The notes: a model not told the origin generated them from the letters alone. Counted from the stretch's first letter, positions 15,319-25,274 are shown. The stretch: 62,938 nucleotides of DNA from a virus (IMGVR_UViG_3300050130_000093:1-62938), one strand, 5' to 3'. Numbers and translations: made by a program.

Positions 15319-17287
15319 GCGACACGATCCCGCCGATCACCTGGCTGTTGTAGAGCGCCGACTGGCCCAGATCCTGCGTGCCCGCCGGGGCGTATCCGCG
15401 GGAGTTTGCGGAGCGCAGGTAGGCTTCGATACGGTCCACGTAGATCGTGCCGGAGCCGGTGCTGATCCATGCCCGTATCGCCAGCGTACCCGACGAGTTG
15501 ATGTCGCCCAAGTCGAGCCACACATACGACGTCGACGTTGTGGTCGTCGCCGACCCCAAGGTGAGGCCGGTGGCCGCCAGCACGCTGCCGGTGCCCGCGC
15601 TGACGCGCACCCGCGCGAACACCCGGAACACTCCGGCCGCCGTGTCCGGCCAGCCTGTTTGGGTCACATGGGTCGCTTGCGACGTCCGCGTCGCCGTCGC
15701 CGCGTAGGCGCCGGATGCCGTCGCGTCCGCCGTGCTCGACGTGCCGGAGGCGAGCGTCATGTTCTCACACTCCATGACCTGGTGTGCAAACACCGGCGAG
15801 AACCCGAGGTGCGCCGACACGTAGCCCGTGGACTGGCTCTGAATCATCAACGTGTTGCGGTTAGAACCGTAGGCGTTGGTGTTGGCGGAGAGCCAACCGG
15901 CGGTGCTGCCCACCAGCACCGCGACGCTGATCTGCCCGCCGGCCGCCAGACCGCCCGACCCAGGCGCGGCGGAGCGCAGGAACCCGGCCCCGTTGTCCGA
16001 GGAGTTAGCGTTGAAGAGGGTGACACCGGAGAACAGTCCCGTGTGGCCCGTGCCAAGCGCCGTTGAATCATTTACGCCCGCGCCGCCCACCAAGCAGAAC
16101 GCACTGTCGTCAGCGTCTACCGCGGCTGGCGTGATCACGATGCTGGCTCCATCCTGGTTTCCGGGCGACAGGAGCGCCGGGTACACCTCGAACCTTGGAC
16201 CCGACCAGCCGCGCTGCAGTGTGATGAAGATGATCTCGCGCGACGTCGCATCGCCGGCGGCGGTCATCACGCACTTCATCACGGCCCGCTCCGGCGTGTA
16301 CTCCTCAAGCCCGGCGCTCTGCAAGACGCTCTCCGGATATTGGGTGACACCGTAGCCACCGCGGAGGATCCAAACCTTGCACTGCTCCACCCAAGCGCTA
16401 CCCGACCATGTGTCGATCCGCCATCCTGGCGTGTTCGTCGCGTCATAGCGCACTCGGCACTGGCCGTTCTCCAGCACCGGCGTGTCCGGGTTCGCCGTCT
16501 CCGACGTCGGCCAATACCACGGCCAGTCCGGACCCCACACCTGCTGCCAGTTCGCCTCCGTCGTCGACGTGTTCGCGCCCAACCGGTCATAGGCGATCAC
16601 GCCGCCGTTGAACTGGTTGGTCTCCGGCTGCTCGTAGCTGCAGACCGTCAGGTTCGCCTGGCCTGTGATCACGACCGGGGCGGTCCCGTCGAAGCCGGTG
16701 CTCAGCGCGTTCCCGGTGACCGCCGCGTAGCTCGAGCTGTTGACGATGTCGACGACGCCCGGCGGAAGATACGTGACCGCCAACGGCGTCAGCGCGGAGA
16801 AGTCGGTGGAGTAGACGCGCTGCAGATAGTCGCGCGCGTTTGTGCCCCCCAGGTAGGACAGCATCATGATCTGCGCCGCCCGACGGTGCGTCCGCCGAGC
16901 ACCCGCCTTGCGCCACACCACGTTCATCACCTGGAACCAGCCCGTCGCCAAACCGGCCTGCCCCTGCCCGTCCGTGAGCTGCCCCATGTCCGGCACGTAC
17001 CAGCCGCTCTGCTCCGGATCGGCCACCCACACCATGTAGAGCCCGGCCAGCTTGTACGGGCTGTTGTTCAGCAGCGAGCGCAACTGGCGACGGACCGTCA
17101 GGTTCTGCGCCAACGTGGACAGCACACCACCCGCGTTCGGGCCGTACGTCGGGATCGAGATCGCGTGACGCAACGCCTGCCGCGGCGCCGGCACCGGCGT
17201 GCCGCCGAAGTCCGCGACCGGATCGCCGAGCTGCTCAAAGAACTGGATCGGATCGTCCAGCGCCAGACCTTCAATCGTCAAGCCCAT
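15311..17287 (-). CDS. Minor tail protein (distal tail / baseplate), 658 aa
   Basis: Immediately follows the tape measure gene with no gap and overlaps the next tail gene by 8 nt. The N-terminal 200 residues look like a distal-tail protein (APRQALRHAISIPTYGPN, GWYVPDMGQL). The C-terminal third (about 500-620) is a carbohydrate-binding-module-like sandwich (MECENMTLASGTSSTADATA, VRVSAGTGSVLA). Position and size fit Dit plus an added binding domain. Confidence 0.68.
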   Translation of the reverse strand: MGLTIEGLALDDPIQFFEQLGDPVADFGGTPVPAPRQALRHAISIPTYGPNAGGVLSTLAQNLTVRRQLRSLLNNSPYKLAGLYMVWVADPEQSGWYVPDMGQLTDGQGQAGLATGWFQVMNVVWRKAGARRTHRRAAQIMMLSYLGGTNARDYLQRVYSTDFSALTPLAVTYLPPGVVDIVNSSSYAAVTGNALSTGFDGTAPVVITGQANLTVCSYEQPETNQFNGGVIAYDRLGANTSTTEANWQQVWGPDWPWYWPTSETANPDTPVLENGQCRVRYDATNTPGWRIDTWSGSAWVEQCKVWILRGGYGVTQYPESVLQSAGLEEYTPERAVMKCVMTAAGDATSREIIFITLQRGWSGPRFEVYPALLSPGNQDGASIVITPAAVDADDSAFCLVGGAGVNDSTALGTGHTGLFSGVTLFNANSSDNGAGFLRSAAPGSGGLAAGGQISVAVLVGSTAGWLSANTNAYGSNRNTLMIQSQSTGYVSAHLGFSPVFAHQVMECENMTLASGTSSTADATASGAYAATATRTSQATHVTQTGWPDTAAGVFRVFARVRVSAGTGSVLAATGLTLGSATTTTSTSYVWLDLGDINSSGTLAIRAWISTGSGTIYVDRIEAYLRSANSRGYAPAGTQDLGQSALYNSQVIGGIVSRA

Positions 17288-20200
17288 TTACATCCCCACC
17301 CCGATGTGTGTCGTGTCGGTGCTCGACGGTGTCGTGCCCGCAAGATAGGTCATCCCCGAAGTGTCGCCCGGAACCGTGAACGAAACCTGGCCGCCGAACG
17401 TTGAGACGACCGCCGAGTTCTGGATCGTCGCGCCGGTCAACGTGTTCGTCGCCGTCGTCTGCGTGGTGATCGCCGCGATCAGCCCCGCCAGCGTGGAGAG
17501 CAGATTGTCGACGCTCGAAACGGCCGTCAGCGTGTCCGACGGGCTCAACTGGCCATTGACGCCGGAGAGCGCCGTGAAGTCGCTGCCGAGCGCGCTGTTG
17601 TTGCCGCCGAACAGGTTCGCCCACTGCCCGTACTGGCCCTGCGAGATGCCGCCCGGGGTGCTCATCGCGCTGACGATCGGCCCGAGCAGACTCCCGAGAC
17701 CGCTGCCCGCATTCCCCGCGCCGACGAGCGACGACTCCTGCCCGTACTGGCCCTGAATGAACGTCTGAAGATCAGCGTTGGCCTGCGCGATCTGCGGCCC
17801 CGTCAGACCTCCCTGCTGACTCGACAGCGCCTGCAACGCCGTCATGCTCGTCCCAGCCCCAGTCGCGAGACTATCCGCGGCGGTGACGAGCGTCCCCGTG
17901 TTCGACGACGCAGTCTCAAGGCCCTGCTCGATCGTCTGGAAGCTCGTCACGAACGCCGTGTACACGGCCTGCTGGTACGCCTCCTGCAACCCAGCGACAT
18001 CGACGTTGGCGGACAGCAGCGCATTGCTGACGGTCTGGATGTCGGTCTTCGTCGAATCGATCAGCGCGTCGTTGCGCTTCTTCAACGGCAGCTTCATCTG
18101 CGCGGTCAGGATCGACTGGTCCTGCGTCCCCTCCTTCGTCAACTGCGCCATGTAGGTGCCGTAGGCGCTGATCTGCGCCTGCAGGTACTGCGGGTCGGTC
18201 TGGGAGGTCAGCAGCGGCTGCGGTGCCGCAGTGACCTTCGCGAAGCTGATCGCGCCCTTCTTCGTGACCGTCGCCTTCGCGGTCGGCGACAGCCCGAGCT
18301 GCTGATCGCTAATCGACAACTGCTCCTGCAGGTTGATGTTCGACAGGTTCGCCTGGAAGTTCGTCGTCACGTCCTTGCCGTACTGGGCGATCACCGACTG
18401 CGTGTCCTTCGTCAGCGACGTCACTAGGGCCGTGTCGTTCTTCGCGCGCGCGGCCGAGATCAGCGACTTCAACGTACCGATCGCGGTCTGATCAGCGCCG
18501 GCGGCACCGTAGCCGGAGTTCGCCTGCACCGCCGAGACGACGTTCGCGCCGGCGGTCTTGATCACCGACTCGTAGTCCTTCAGGATCGAGTTGATCAGCG
18601 CCTGGTTGCCGTTCGTGCGCGCGTCCGACAGCTGCGACGTCAGCGACTTCATCCCGGCCGAAGTCGACATCTGGCCGGTCGAGACCTGCGCCACCGTCGA
18701 GGCACCCTGCGCCTTCGCGGCACGGATGACCTCTGTCCCGAGGCCTGCCATCGAGATCGCGGTCCCGCTCGTCAGGTTCGTCTGGTCGGTCGTCAGCGCC
18801 GTCGCCGATGTTGGCATCCCGATCGTGCCGCCCTGGTTCAACGCGTTCGACGGCGAGTCCCACGCGGCCTGCAGCGCCTTGTACGCCGCCGCGGTCATCA
18901 TCTGGACGGTGCCGGTCTGCCAGTTGAAATGGCTCGACACGGCCGCCGGCTTCGCGGGGTTCTCGGCCGGGATCGTCGGCTTGCCGCCACCGCCCGTCGT
19001 CTTGGAGGGCTTGTAGATGTTCGTCTCGCCGCCGACGCTACTCGGCGGGGTCGTCTTAATGCCCGGAGCCGCCACACCGAACTGGGGAGAGCTGGCCCAC
19101 GGCGTGCTCGTGTCGTTGCCGAAAGCGTTGGGCCCGAGATTGTGTACGGCCTGCTCGACCGCGGCCACGTTCCCGGTCTTCAGCGCCGCAATAACGCCCG
19201 GCCCGTACGTCTGGAAGTAGGCGAGCTCCCCTTGGATGCCAGCCGTCGGCGAGCCATAGTTCTCGGCCGGGGTGCCGTCGAACTTGCCCGTGCCCACGAG
19301 CGGTCCACTGACATTCAGCGGATTGTAGGCGGCCTGCGTGCCGAACGGTCCCTCGTGTGTTTGGAAGTCTTCAAGCGCAGTAACGGCGCCCGTGCTCGAC
19401 TTGACGCCCATGGCCGCGAGCAGGGCGTTGGCCCACGCAGCCGACGACGCGAACGAGTGCCGCTTGACCCCCTTGACCGCTGGGGTCGGCGACGTGTTGA
19501 ACACATTCCCGCTCAAGTTGCCCGACGTGACCGGGTTGACGGTCACGTTGACCGCGATCTGCGTCTTGATCTGGTCGAGCGCTTGGTTGATCTGCGACAC
19601 GCCGTACTTCACCGACAGCGTCCCGTCGGCCATCTCCGACGTGATCTTCGACACCATCGACTCGAACGCCGAACCAAGATTCGACTTGGCCTGCGGGAAC
19701 TGCATCAGCGCCGCGATCGCCGCGCTCCCCTTCTGCACCGACACCTGACCGTCAGCCATCTTCGTGCCGATCGACTGGACCAGGGTCGCGAAGTCCGTTG
19801 CCACGTTCGTCTGGGTCAGCGACGCTTTGCCGGACAGCTCGTCGAACGCGACCGTCACCGGAGCCGTCGCCGCCGCCAGCTTCTGCAGATCCGCGAGCTG
19901 CGTCCCGCCCACCAGGCCGGTCCCCTTGAACTTCAGGATCGCGTCGTGCAGCGCCTCCATTTTCGTCGGGTCCGGCGCCGCAGACAGCTGCTGGAAGTCC
20001 TTGACGAGCTGCTGGATCGCTTGGCTCGGACTCGAGCCGCCGGACAAGCTCTGCGCCGCCCCAAACAGAGCGCCCACCCCAGCCCCAGCCAGCGTCCCCA
20101 CGCCCGGGATGATCGAACCGATGCCCGCACCGTACGCGGCATCCGTGCCGACCGACGACACGACCTTCCCGGTGCCGCCGCCGATTATGCTGCCGACCAT

Positions 20201-22411
20201 CTGCGCAGCCATCGACCCGCCGATCGCGATCATGCCGCCCTTCATCGCGCTGCCGATCACACCCGGCAACGCACCCTTCAACGACGCAACCAGACCGACA
20301 CCAACGGCCGACTCCTCCGCAGCAGGTAGCAGGCTCGCCGCCGCGCCAGCCGAAGCCACCGACGACGTCTCGGCGGTCGCGGCGCTCACGCCCGCCGGCA
20401 GGATCACACCGCCAGCAGTCCGCGTCTCCCCCGCAATGCCGCCCTCAGCCGCCACGGTCTCAGCCTCAGCCGTATCCGCCGCGGCGCCACCGACGATCCC
20501 GCCAGCCATCTGTACCGCAATCGGGTTCGTGATCGACCCCGGCATCGCCGGACCACGGACCCCGTACATCATCCCGGCCAGACTCGAACTACTACCGGCC
20601 GCCACACCACCGACCTCGCTCGCCGCGCCACCGCCGCCGCCGAGCGCCCGGCCACCCAGACCGCTCAGCAGCGACCCGATCCGCAGGAGCTTCGACGTGA
20701 TGAGCAGCAGCGGCCCGACCACGATGCCGATCCCCACCAGCGCGCTGACCGCATCCTTCACCGGACCCGGCATGTTCGAGAACGCCTTCGCGATGCCCTC
20801 AACGCCGCTCGTGATGTCGTGCAGCACCGGCAGCGCGATCGGCCCGAGATCCTCGCCGATCGCCACACCGGCCGCCTCAATCCCGGCCTTCAGGTGCTGC
20901 AACTGGCCCGACTGCGTCTTGTCCCACGCCTGAACCGACTGGTTCAACTGGTCAACCGCAGTCTTGCCAACCGGGATCGTCTTGTACAGCCCCGCCAGCT
21001 CCGGAATGTTCTGCAGCAACGGCAGGGCACCCTGCGCCCCGCGCGCGCCACCGAAGATGTTCAGGATCGACTGGGACTGCATCACCTTCGAGCCCGAGCC
21101 GCTCGTGATCATCTCGTAGTACTTCGCCATGTCCGCCGTGTACGTCGTGCCAGCCGTCCCGGCCTTGCGCAGCGACTCGGCGTACTGGTCGATCGCGGCC
21201 TGCTGCTGCTTCAGCGTCAGCGTCTGCCCCGGCGGGAACGTGTCGTTGAGATGGCTCTTCAGATCCCGCAGCGCGACGAGCAGCCCGTCCGGCTTCGTCA
21301 TGTCCTGCGCGAGCTGCGTCTGGCTCAACCCGATCGAGCCGAGCGCCCCGATCGCCGTCGCTGACGGCCGCTCGAGCTCGGTGAACGCGAACCGCAAAGC
21401 AGTCGTAGCCTGCGACGCAGCGAGCCCGTGGGAGGTCAACACGTCGACCGCCGCACCAACGTCCGGCAGCGTCAGGCCGATCGACTTGGCGACCGGCACG
21501 ATCTTGCCGAGGTTCGTGACCAAGTCCTGGAGGTGCAGGTTGCCGTGACCGACGATCGCGACCAGGTCAGCCATCGCCCCGGTCGCCCCACCGGCGATCG
21601 TCGGGAAGTTCTTCAACGTCGTCGACAGCGCGTTGCCGACGTCGTCGAGGTTCGCGCCGCTGATGTTCGCGCCCTCAGCCGCCGCCTTCACCACGTCAAG
21701 CGCCTTGCCTGCCGGGATCCCGACCGACGCGATGTGGTACAGCGCCAGCGCCAGCGCGTCAGGTGTCTGCGCCAGCGACGGCGACAGCTTCACGACCGCC
21801 GTGGAAAGCTGATCGACCGCCTTCTGCGAGTACCCAGCCTGCGTGTGCAGCTGCTCCATCAGCCCGGAGAACTTCGACGACGCGTACAGGCTCGCCCCAC
21901 CAACGGCCAGCAGCGGCACGCTCAACGCCGTCAGCGCCGACCCCCACTGCTTCGTGTTGCTCGACGCCGTGCTCAGCTTCCCCGACAGATCCGTCAGGAC
22001 GTTCGAGTGGCCCTTCGACGCATCCGAGGCAACCTTCGAGCTCGCGCCCAACGTCCCATGGGAACGCGAAAGCGCCCCGGCCGAAGCCAGGGCGCCAATC
22101 TGTGACTCATCGAGCTTCGCGGTCCCCGCCGCCGCCGCAGTCGTCGAATCAGCAACAGCCTTCTGGGAGTCCGCGAGCTTCGTCGAAGCGGCCGCAGCAT
22201 CCGTCGCGCTCCCGGCGGCCCCCTTCTGCGCCGTCTCCAGCTTCCCGAGCGACGCGGTGGCGGCGTCCGTGGACTTTGCGACGCCCGCCATCGCGGACTG
22301 CGCTGTCTTGTCGAGCGCCAGGAACTGATCCTGCACCGCGCGCAACACGGGCGACGCCGTGTCGATCGCCTCTACGAGGTAACTGAGGATCTGCGAGCCG
22401 TCTCCGAGCAA
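17288..22411 (-). CDS. Tail tape measure protein with embedded lysozyme-like domain
   Basis: 1,707 aa, TTG start with AAAGGAG upstream; the length implies a tail of roughly 250 nm by the usual proportionality. Coiled-coil N-terminus (residues 1-170), a TP901-type core, several hydrophobic segments (around 570-600 and 720-760) and repetitive amphipathic helices. Residues about 985-1,120 resemble the tail-lysozyme inserts of actinophage tape measures: a NALLAAMGVK helix, AAYNPLNVSGPL, then YGSPTAGIQGELAYFQTYGPG. This would degrade wall during DNA entry. Confidence 0.9.
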   Translation of the reverse strand: MLGDGSQILSYLVEAIDTASPVLRAVQDQFLALDKTAQSAMAGVAKSTDAATASLGKLETAQKGAAGSATDAAAASTKLADSQKAVADSTTAAAAGTAKLDESQIGALASAGALSRSHGTLGASSKVASDASKGHSNVLTDLSGKLSTASSNTKQWGSALTALSVPLLAVGGASLYASSKFSGLMEQLHTQAGYSQKAVDQLSTAVVKLSPSLAQTPDALALALYHIASVGIPAGKALDVVKAAAEGANISGANLDDVGNALSTTLKNFPTIAGGATGAMADLVAIVGHGNLHLQDLVTNLGKIVPVAKSIGLTLPDVGAAVDVLTSHGLAASQATTALRFAFTELERPSATAIGALGSIGLSQTQLAQDMTKPDGLLVALRDLKSHLNDTFPPGQTLTLKQQQAAIDQYAESLRKAGTAGTTYTADMAKYYEMITSGSGSKVMQSQSILNIFGGARGAQGALPLLQNIPELAGLYKTIPVGKTAVDQLNQSVQAWDKTQSGQLQHLKAGIEAAGVAIGEDLGPIALPVLHDITSGVEGIAKAFSNMPGPVKDAVSALVGIGIVVGPLLLITSKLLRIGSLLSGLGGRALGGGGGAASEVGGVAAGSSSSLAGMMYGVRGPAMPGSITNPIAVQMAGGIVGGAAADTAEAETVAAEGGIAGETRTAGGVILPAGVSAATAETSSVASAGAAASLLPAAEESAVGVGLVASLKGALPGVIGSAMKGGMIAIGGSMAAQMVGSIIGGGTGKVVSSVGTDAAYGAGIGSIIPGVGTLAGAGVGALFGAAQSLSGGSSPSQAIQQLVKDFQQLSAAPDPTKMEALHDAILKFKGTGLVGGTQLADLQKLAAATAPVTVAFDELSGKASLTQTNVATDFATLVQSIGTKMADGQVSVQKGSAAIAALMQFPQAKSNLGSAFESMVSKITSEMADGTLSVKYGVSQINQALDQIKTQIAVNVTVNPVTSGNLSGNVFNTSPTPAVKGVKRHSFASSAAWANALLAAMGVKSSTGAVTALEDFQTHEGPFGTQAAYNPLNVSGPLVGTGKFDGTPAENYGSPTAGIQGELAYFQTYGPGVIAALKTGNVAAVEQAVHNLGPNAFGNDTSTPWASSPQFGVAAPGIKTTPPSSVGGETNIYKPSKTTGGGGKPTIPAENPAKPAAVSSHFNWQTGTVQMMTAAAYKALQAAWDSPSNALNQGGTIGMPTSATALTTDQTNLTSGTAISMAGLGTEVIRAAKAQGASTVAQVSTGQMSTSAGMKSLTSQLSDARTNGNQALINSILKDYESVIKTAGANVVSAVQANSGYGAAGADQTAIGTLKSLISAARAKNDTALVTSLTKDTQSVIAQYGKDVTTNFQANLSNINLQEQLSISDQQLGLSPTAKATVTKKGAISFAKVTAAPQPLLTSQTDPQYLQAQISAYGTYMAQLTKEGTQDQSILTAQMKLPLKKRNDALIDSTKTDIQTVSNALLSANVDVAGLQEAYQQAVYTAFVTSFQTIEQGLETASSNTGTLVTAADSLATGAGTSMTALQALSSQQGGLTGPQIAQANADLQTFIQGQYGQESSLVGAGNAGSGLGSLLGPIVSAMSTPGGISQGQYGQWANLFGGNNSALGSDFTALSGVNGQLSPSDTLTAVSSVDNLLSTLAGLIAAITTQTTATNTLTGATIQNSAVVSTFGGQVSFTVPGDTSGMTYLAGTTPSSTDTTHIGVGM

Positions 22412-22449
22412 GGTCGGCGGCTCCTTTCCCTAGGGGGACGGCGGCGCTA

Positions 22450-23147
22450 TCAGCCGCGACGGGACTGCAACTGGCTGAGCATCTGCTGGACGCCGCTCTC
22501 CTGCGACTGCCCCTCGTGCTCGCCCTTCGCGAACGCCAAGAAAATCTCGACGTTCGCCGCGTTCATCTCGTGCAACTCGTTCTGAGTGCACTGCAGCCGG
22601 TTCATCAACTGCCAGTCCTGCCACAGCGGGACGAGCAGACTGCGCTCGTCATCCGACAGCTTCGACAGGTTTACGCCGACCGTGCCCGCGTACCGCGCGA
22701 ACTTGACGGCTTGGGTGACGAATCCCCTTTTTTTTCGTAGCTCCGCACACCGCGGCCGATCGCGTCCATCACGCACGCATCCAGCCAATCCCAAACCGGC
22801 AGACGCAGCTCGTCGAACACGTCAGCCCTCGGCTGGCCCGGCCCGAACGACCAGCCCTCCGCCAGATGCAGAAACTGCTTACGCTTGGAGTCCATCGGCG
22901 AGCCCTCACCGAGCTCCGCGTTCGTGATCGCCGTGATGTCGCGCCGCGAGATCGGGATCCGCAACGTCACCCAGACCTCCGTCGCCTCCGCCGCAGCCAT
23001 CTCGTACTTCTCGACGAACGTCGCGGTGACCCACTTCTGCTTCGCCTGACCGTTCTCGTCGACCCCGTCAGGTATCAGCCGTGACGTCGCCGGCTCCTGG
23101 TCGGAGTAGCGGTAGGTGTGCGTCTCGTGCGTCGCGAGGTAGTCCAT
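22450..23147 (-). CDS. Tail assembly chaperone, -1 frameshift product (gpGT-like)
   Basis: A slip at 22,728-22,734 joins the 158-aa frame to the -1 frame, giving about 232 aa ending at 22,450. The extension contains FARYAGTVGVNLSKLS and WQDWQLMNRLQCTQNEL, typical of the T-domain that binds the tape measure. The -1 frame lacks a well-placed start of its own, its apparent start lying upstream of the slip in antisense-looking sequence. Placement directly upstream of the tape measure gene is universal for these chaperones. Confidence 0.82.
22671..23147 (-). CDS. Tail assembly chaperone, zero-frame product (gpG-like)
   Basis: 158 aa. Mixed alpha/beta N-terminus (THTYRYSDQEPATSRLI), then a helical domain. 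The C-terminal 18 residues after the slip site (GDSSPKPSSSRGTRARSA) are low-complexity, as expected for the terminated short form. Located between the tail tube and tape measure genes. Non-virion chaperone by analogy with lambda G. Confidence 0.85.
   Translation of the reverse strand: MDYLATHETHTYRYSDQEPATSRLIPDGVDENGQAKQKWVTATFVEKYEMAAAEATEVWVTLRIPISRRDITAITNAELGEGSPMDSKRKQFLHLAEGWSFGPGQPRADVFDELRLPVWDWLDACVMDAIGRGVRSYEKKGDSSPKPSSSRGTRARSA
22724..22736 (-). other. Programmed -1 frameshift site (A8 G4)
   Basis: On the minus strand the codons GAA-AAA-AAA-GGG contain the heptamer A-AAA-AAA, an optimal X-XXY-YYZ slippery site, followed by a G-run. Slipping one base back gives AAA-AAA-AGG-GGA and opens the downstream frame. 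It is the only run of eight A on the minus strand within these genes. Confidence 0.82.
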
Positions 23148-23180
23148 GAGCGAAACGCTACCGGAACCGCAAAGCGGGCG

Positions 23181-24257
23181 TCAATACTGGCCCGCCTCGT
23201 CATTTATCCAGACGCTTGAAAGCTCGTTCGAGCCCGCCAACGTGACGCTCCACTGGATGTTCTGCTGGATCACGTCCGACGCCGACTGCAACACGTAGTT
23301 GCCCATCGCCCGCGTCCCCGGGATCGTGAACGACACCGAGTACGGGATCGCCGTCGCCGGAATGTTGCTCGCCGACGTGAACGTGAACACGAAACCAGTC
23401 GTCTTCGTCCCGTTGATCCAGTCCGTGTAGACCGTCGTATCCAGGAAGTCCAGCAACGTCGTCAACGTCACCTCACGCAACGTCGGCACCAGCCGGGACG
23501 CATACAGCTTGCCGTTCGAGCTGAACACGCGCTGCACCTGATTGTTCAGCATCAGCGTCAGATCCAGCAGCTGCGTGTTCGCGAGCGACTTGTACGTCAC
23601 GGACAGCAGGCTGAAGTCGAACGGCTCGATCGTCGCGAAGTACGTCGGGTTCGCGTTCGACGGCACCCCCGGCGTCGCTGGCGTCAGCTCACGCTGACCG
23701 ATCAGAGACGCCTGCGCCGTCACGATCGACTGGTTCGTCGCCTTGATCTGGAACTGGTTGACGAGACACCCGGCCGCCTGACGGGCCAGCGTCTGCTCGC
23801 CCGGGATCACATCCGAGTCCTCCTCGAACGAGAGCGACGGCAGCTGCGCCTGCGGCGTCAGCGAATGCGTCGCCGCACCACCGCTCGAGCTGTAGTTGTC
23901 CGACCCGTTGCCGAACGCCGCAGCACACAGCCGCGACCACACATCCGGCAGCAGTTCCCCGGCCACGACGAAGTCCAGCTCGTAGCCGGTCACGACATCG
24001 ACGACCTGCGACCGTGTCGCGCGTGACTGCGCCGGCCGCGTGACCTTCTGGTTGCCGGTGAACGTCGACTTGCCCGGCACGAAAGACGTCGGCGTCACGA
24101 ACGTGCCGAACGCCGCCTCCTTGCTGAACCCAATTACGCGTTCACTTTCGATGCTCGCTCCGGCGATGGTCCGAGGCGCGTCCGGATCACGCAGGGTGGG
24201 CGTCCCGTCGCGGTCGTAACGCCGCCCCCTCGGGAGCATGATGGTGGCTGCAGACAC
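23181..24257 (-). CDS. Major tail tube protein
   Basis: 358 aa, GTG start with AAGGAGG 8 nt upstream. Beta-rich with a phage tube fold layout: paired tube halves around residues 60-190 and 230-350 (VVDVVTGYELDFVVAGEL, TTVYTDWINGTKTTGFVFTF). Longer than many siphovirus tube proteins, so a duplicated or decorated form is likely. Its place between the structural cluster and the tail chaperones supports the call. Confidence 0.75.
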   Translation of the reverse strand: MSAATIMLPRGRRYDRDGTPTLRDPDAPRTIAGASIESERVIGFSKEAAFGTFVTPTSFVPGKSTFTGNQKVTRPAQSRATRSQVVDVVTGYELDFVVAGELLPDVWSRLCAAAFGNGSDNYSSSGGAATHSLTPQAQLPSLSFEEDSDVIPGEQTLARQAAGCLVNQFQIKATNQSIVTAQASLIGQRELTPATPGVPSNANPTYFATIEPFDFSLLSVTYKSLANTQLLDLTLMLNNQVQRVFSSNGKLYASRLVPTLREVTLTTLLDFLDTTVYTDWINGTKTTGFVFTFTSASNIPATAIPYSVSFTIPGTRAMGNYVLQSASDVIQQNIQWSVTLAGSNELSSVWINDEAGQY

Positions 24258-24260
24258 GGC

Positions 24261-24488
24261 TTACGCCTCCTTCCCGGCGTCATCGCCGGAGTCGTCGCCG
24301 GTATCGCCGGCACCCTTGGACTTGTCCTCGCGCTTCTTCGTGACCCGCTCCCACTCCGGATGTCCGGCGAACAGCCCGGACGGATCATCGATGTCGTACT
24401 CCTCGCCGACGGTGACCTCGCCGAGAAACGGGTTCGTGAACGTGCCCGAACCGATGCCCTCGGGCCCGCGATATCTGTAGCGCGGCAT
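24261..24488 (-). CDS. Small acidic-tailed structural-region protein, 75 aa
   Basis: Start has AAAGGAG upstream. N-terminal PRYRYRGPEGIGSG and EEYDIDDPSG suggest a small beta fold; the C-terminus is charged (KKREDKSKG, DDSGDDAGKEA). Similar short proteins lie directly upstream of tail tube genes in many siphoviruses, with unknown role. Ends 3 nt before the tube start. Confidence 0.55.
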   Translation of the reverse strand: MPRYRYRGPEGIGSGTFTNPFLGEVTVGEEYDIDDPSGLFAGHPEWERVTKKREDKSKGAGDTGDDSGDDAGKEA

Positions 24489-24514
24489 GGGCCGCTCCTT
24501 TCGGTTTGTGTGAG

Positions 24515-24531
24515 CTGTTCTCCGCCGTTCT
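24515..24531 (+). repeat. Repeated CYGTTC-N4-SCGTTCT motif, copy in 204-nt gene-free gap
   Basis: Two GTTC units spaced 10 bp. On the minus strand it lies about 13 nt before the AAAGGAG of the 75-aa gene. The gap 24,489-24,692 also holds a 10-bp palindrome ACAACGTTGT (24,611-24,620) and no convincing ORF. Other copies at 5,885, 29,280, 43,815, 56,195 and 60,385. Confidence 0.45.
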
Positions 24532-24692
24532 GCGGGGAGAGGACAGACGGTTGCGGGGGAAGGTCGGCCCTGGGGTGCCCGGAGGCTTGAGACTGGACTG
24601 GCCCTCCCTTACAACGTTGTTACGATCGGCATCATCGGCGCCTGGGGGAATCCTTCCCGTGTCAAGTGGTGCTTCTCGCCAAACACGGCAGT

Positions 24693-25274
24693 TCAGACGA
24701 TCATCAGGATTTGCGCCGCACCTGTCGCGGCGGCCCAGACCGCTACGGCCGTACCCGTGAAACTGTAGGCGCTCAGGCCGGTCGCGCTCAGGCTGACTGC
24801 GCCTACAGCGCTACCCGTGCACGCGAACGCCGCTGTGCCGGTTGCGCCCAGGCTGACCAGCCCCGCGGCCGAGCCTGTGAACGTGTACGCACCCGAACCG
24901 AACGCGGGAACGGTAACAGCACCCGGGGCTGCACCACTGAAACTGTAGACGCCTACACCGGTTGCGGGCAACGCCCAGCCGGCGACTGCACTGCCACTGA
25001 ACGAGTACGCCCCCGAGGCCGTTGCAGATACCGTAATCGACCCGGTCGCCGTACCCAGGAAAGTGAACGCACCCGCACCTGCGGCCGTGTAGACGCTGCC
25101 GACAGCTCCGTTAGCGGCACCCAGGAACGTGAACGCACCGGACGCGGTTGCGGGGAGTGTTACCGCTCCGGCCGCCGCCCCGGTGAACGAGTAGCTACCG
25201 GTGCCGGTCGCGGTGAAGGTTGACCTGGACGGAAAGAACGTTTGGAGCAGGTGGCGCGTAGTCGGCGCCGGCAT
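24693..25274 (-). CDS. Repeat protein of about eight 20-residue beta repeats
   Basis: 193 aa built from tandem imperfect units such as ATGVGVYSFSGAAPGAVTVP and ATASGAYSFSGSAVAGWALP, each with a Ser/Gly-Ala-Tyr/Phe-Ser/Thr-Phe core. After a basic 18-residue N-terminus, the repeat fills the rest of the protein. The pattern suggests a beta-solenoid or elongated fibre-like rod. Located among tail and minor structural genes, so a virion appendage is the likeliest role; no catalytic signature. Confidence 0.6.
   Translation of the reverse strand: MPAPTTRHLLQTFFPSRSTFTATGTGSYSFTGAAAGAVTLPATASGAFTFLGAANGAVGSVYTAAGAGAFTFLGTATGSITVSATASGAYSFSGSAVAGWALPATGVGVYSFSGAAPGAVTVPAFGSGAYTFTGSAAGLVSLGATGTAAFACTGSAVGAVSLSATGLSAYSFTGTAVAVWAAATGAAQILMIV

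Noticed and set aside
24640-24692. Minus-strand TTGACA near 24,662 as a tail promoter
   Set aside because: No -10 hexamer at 16-18 bp; the nearest candidate is 23 bp away.
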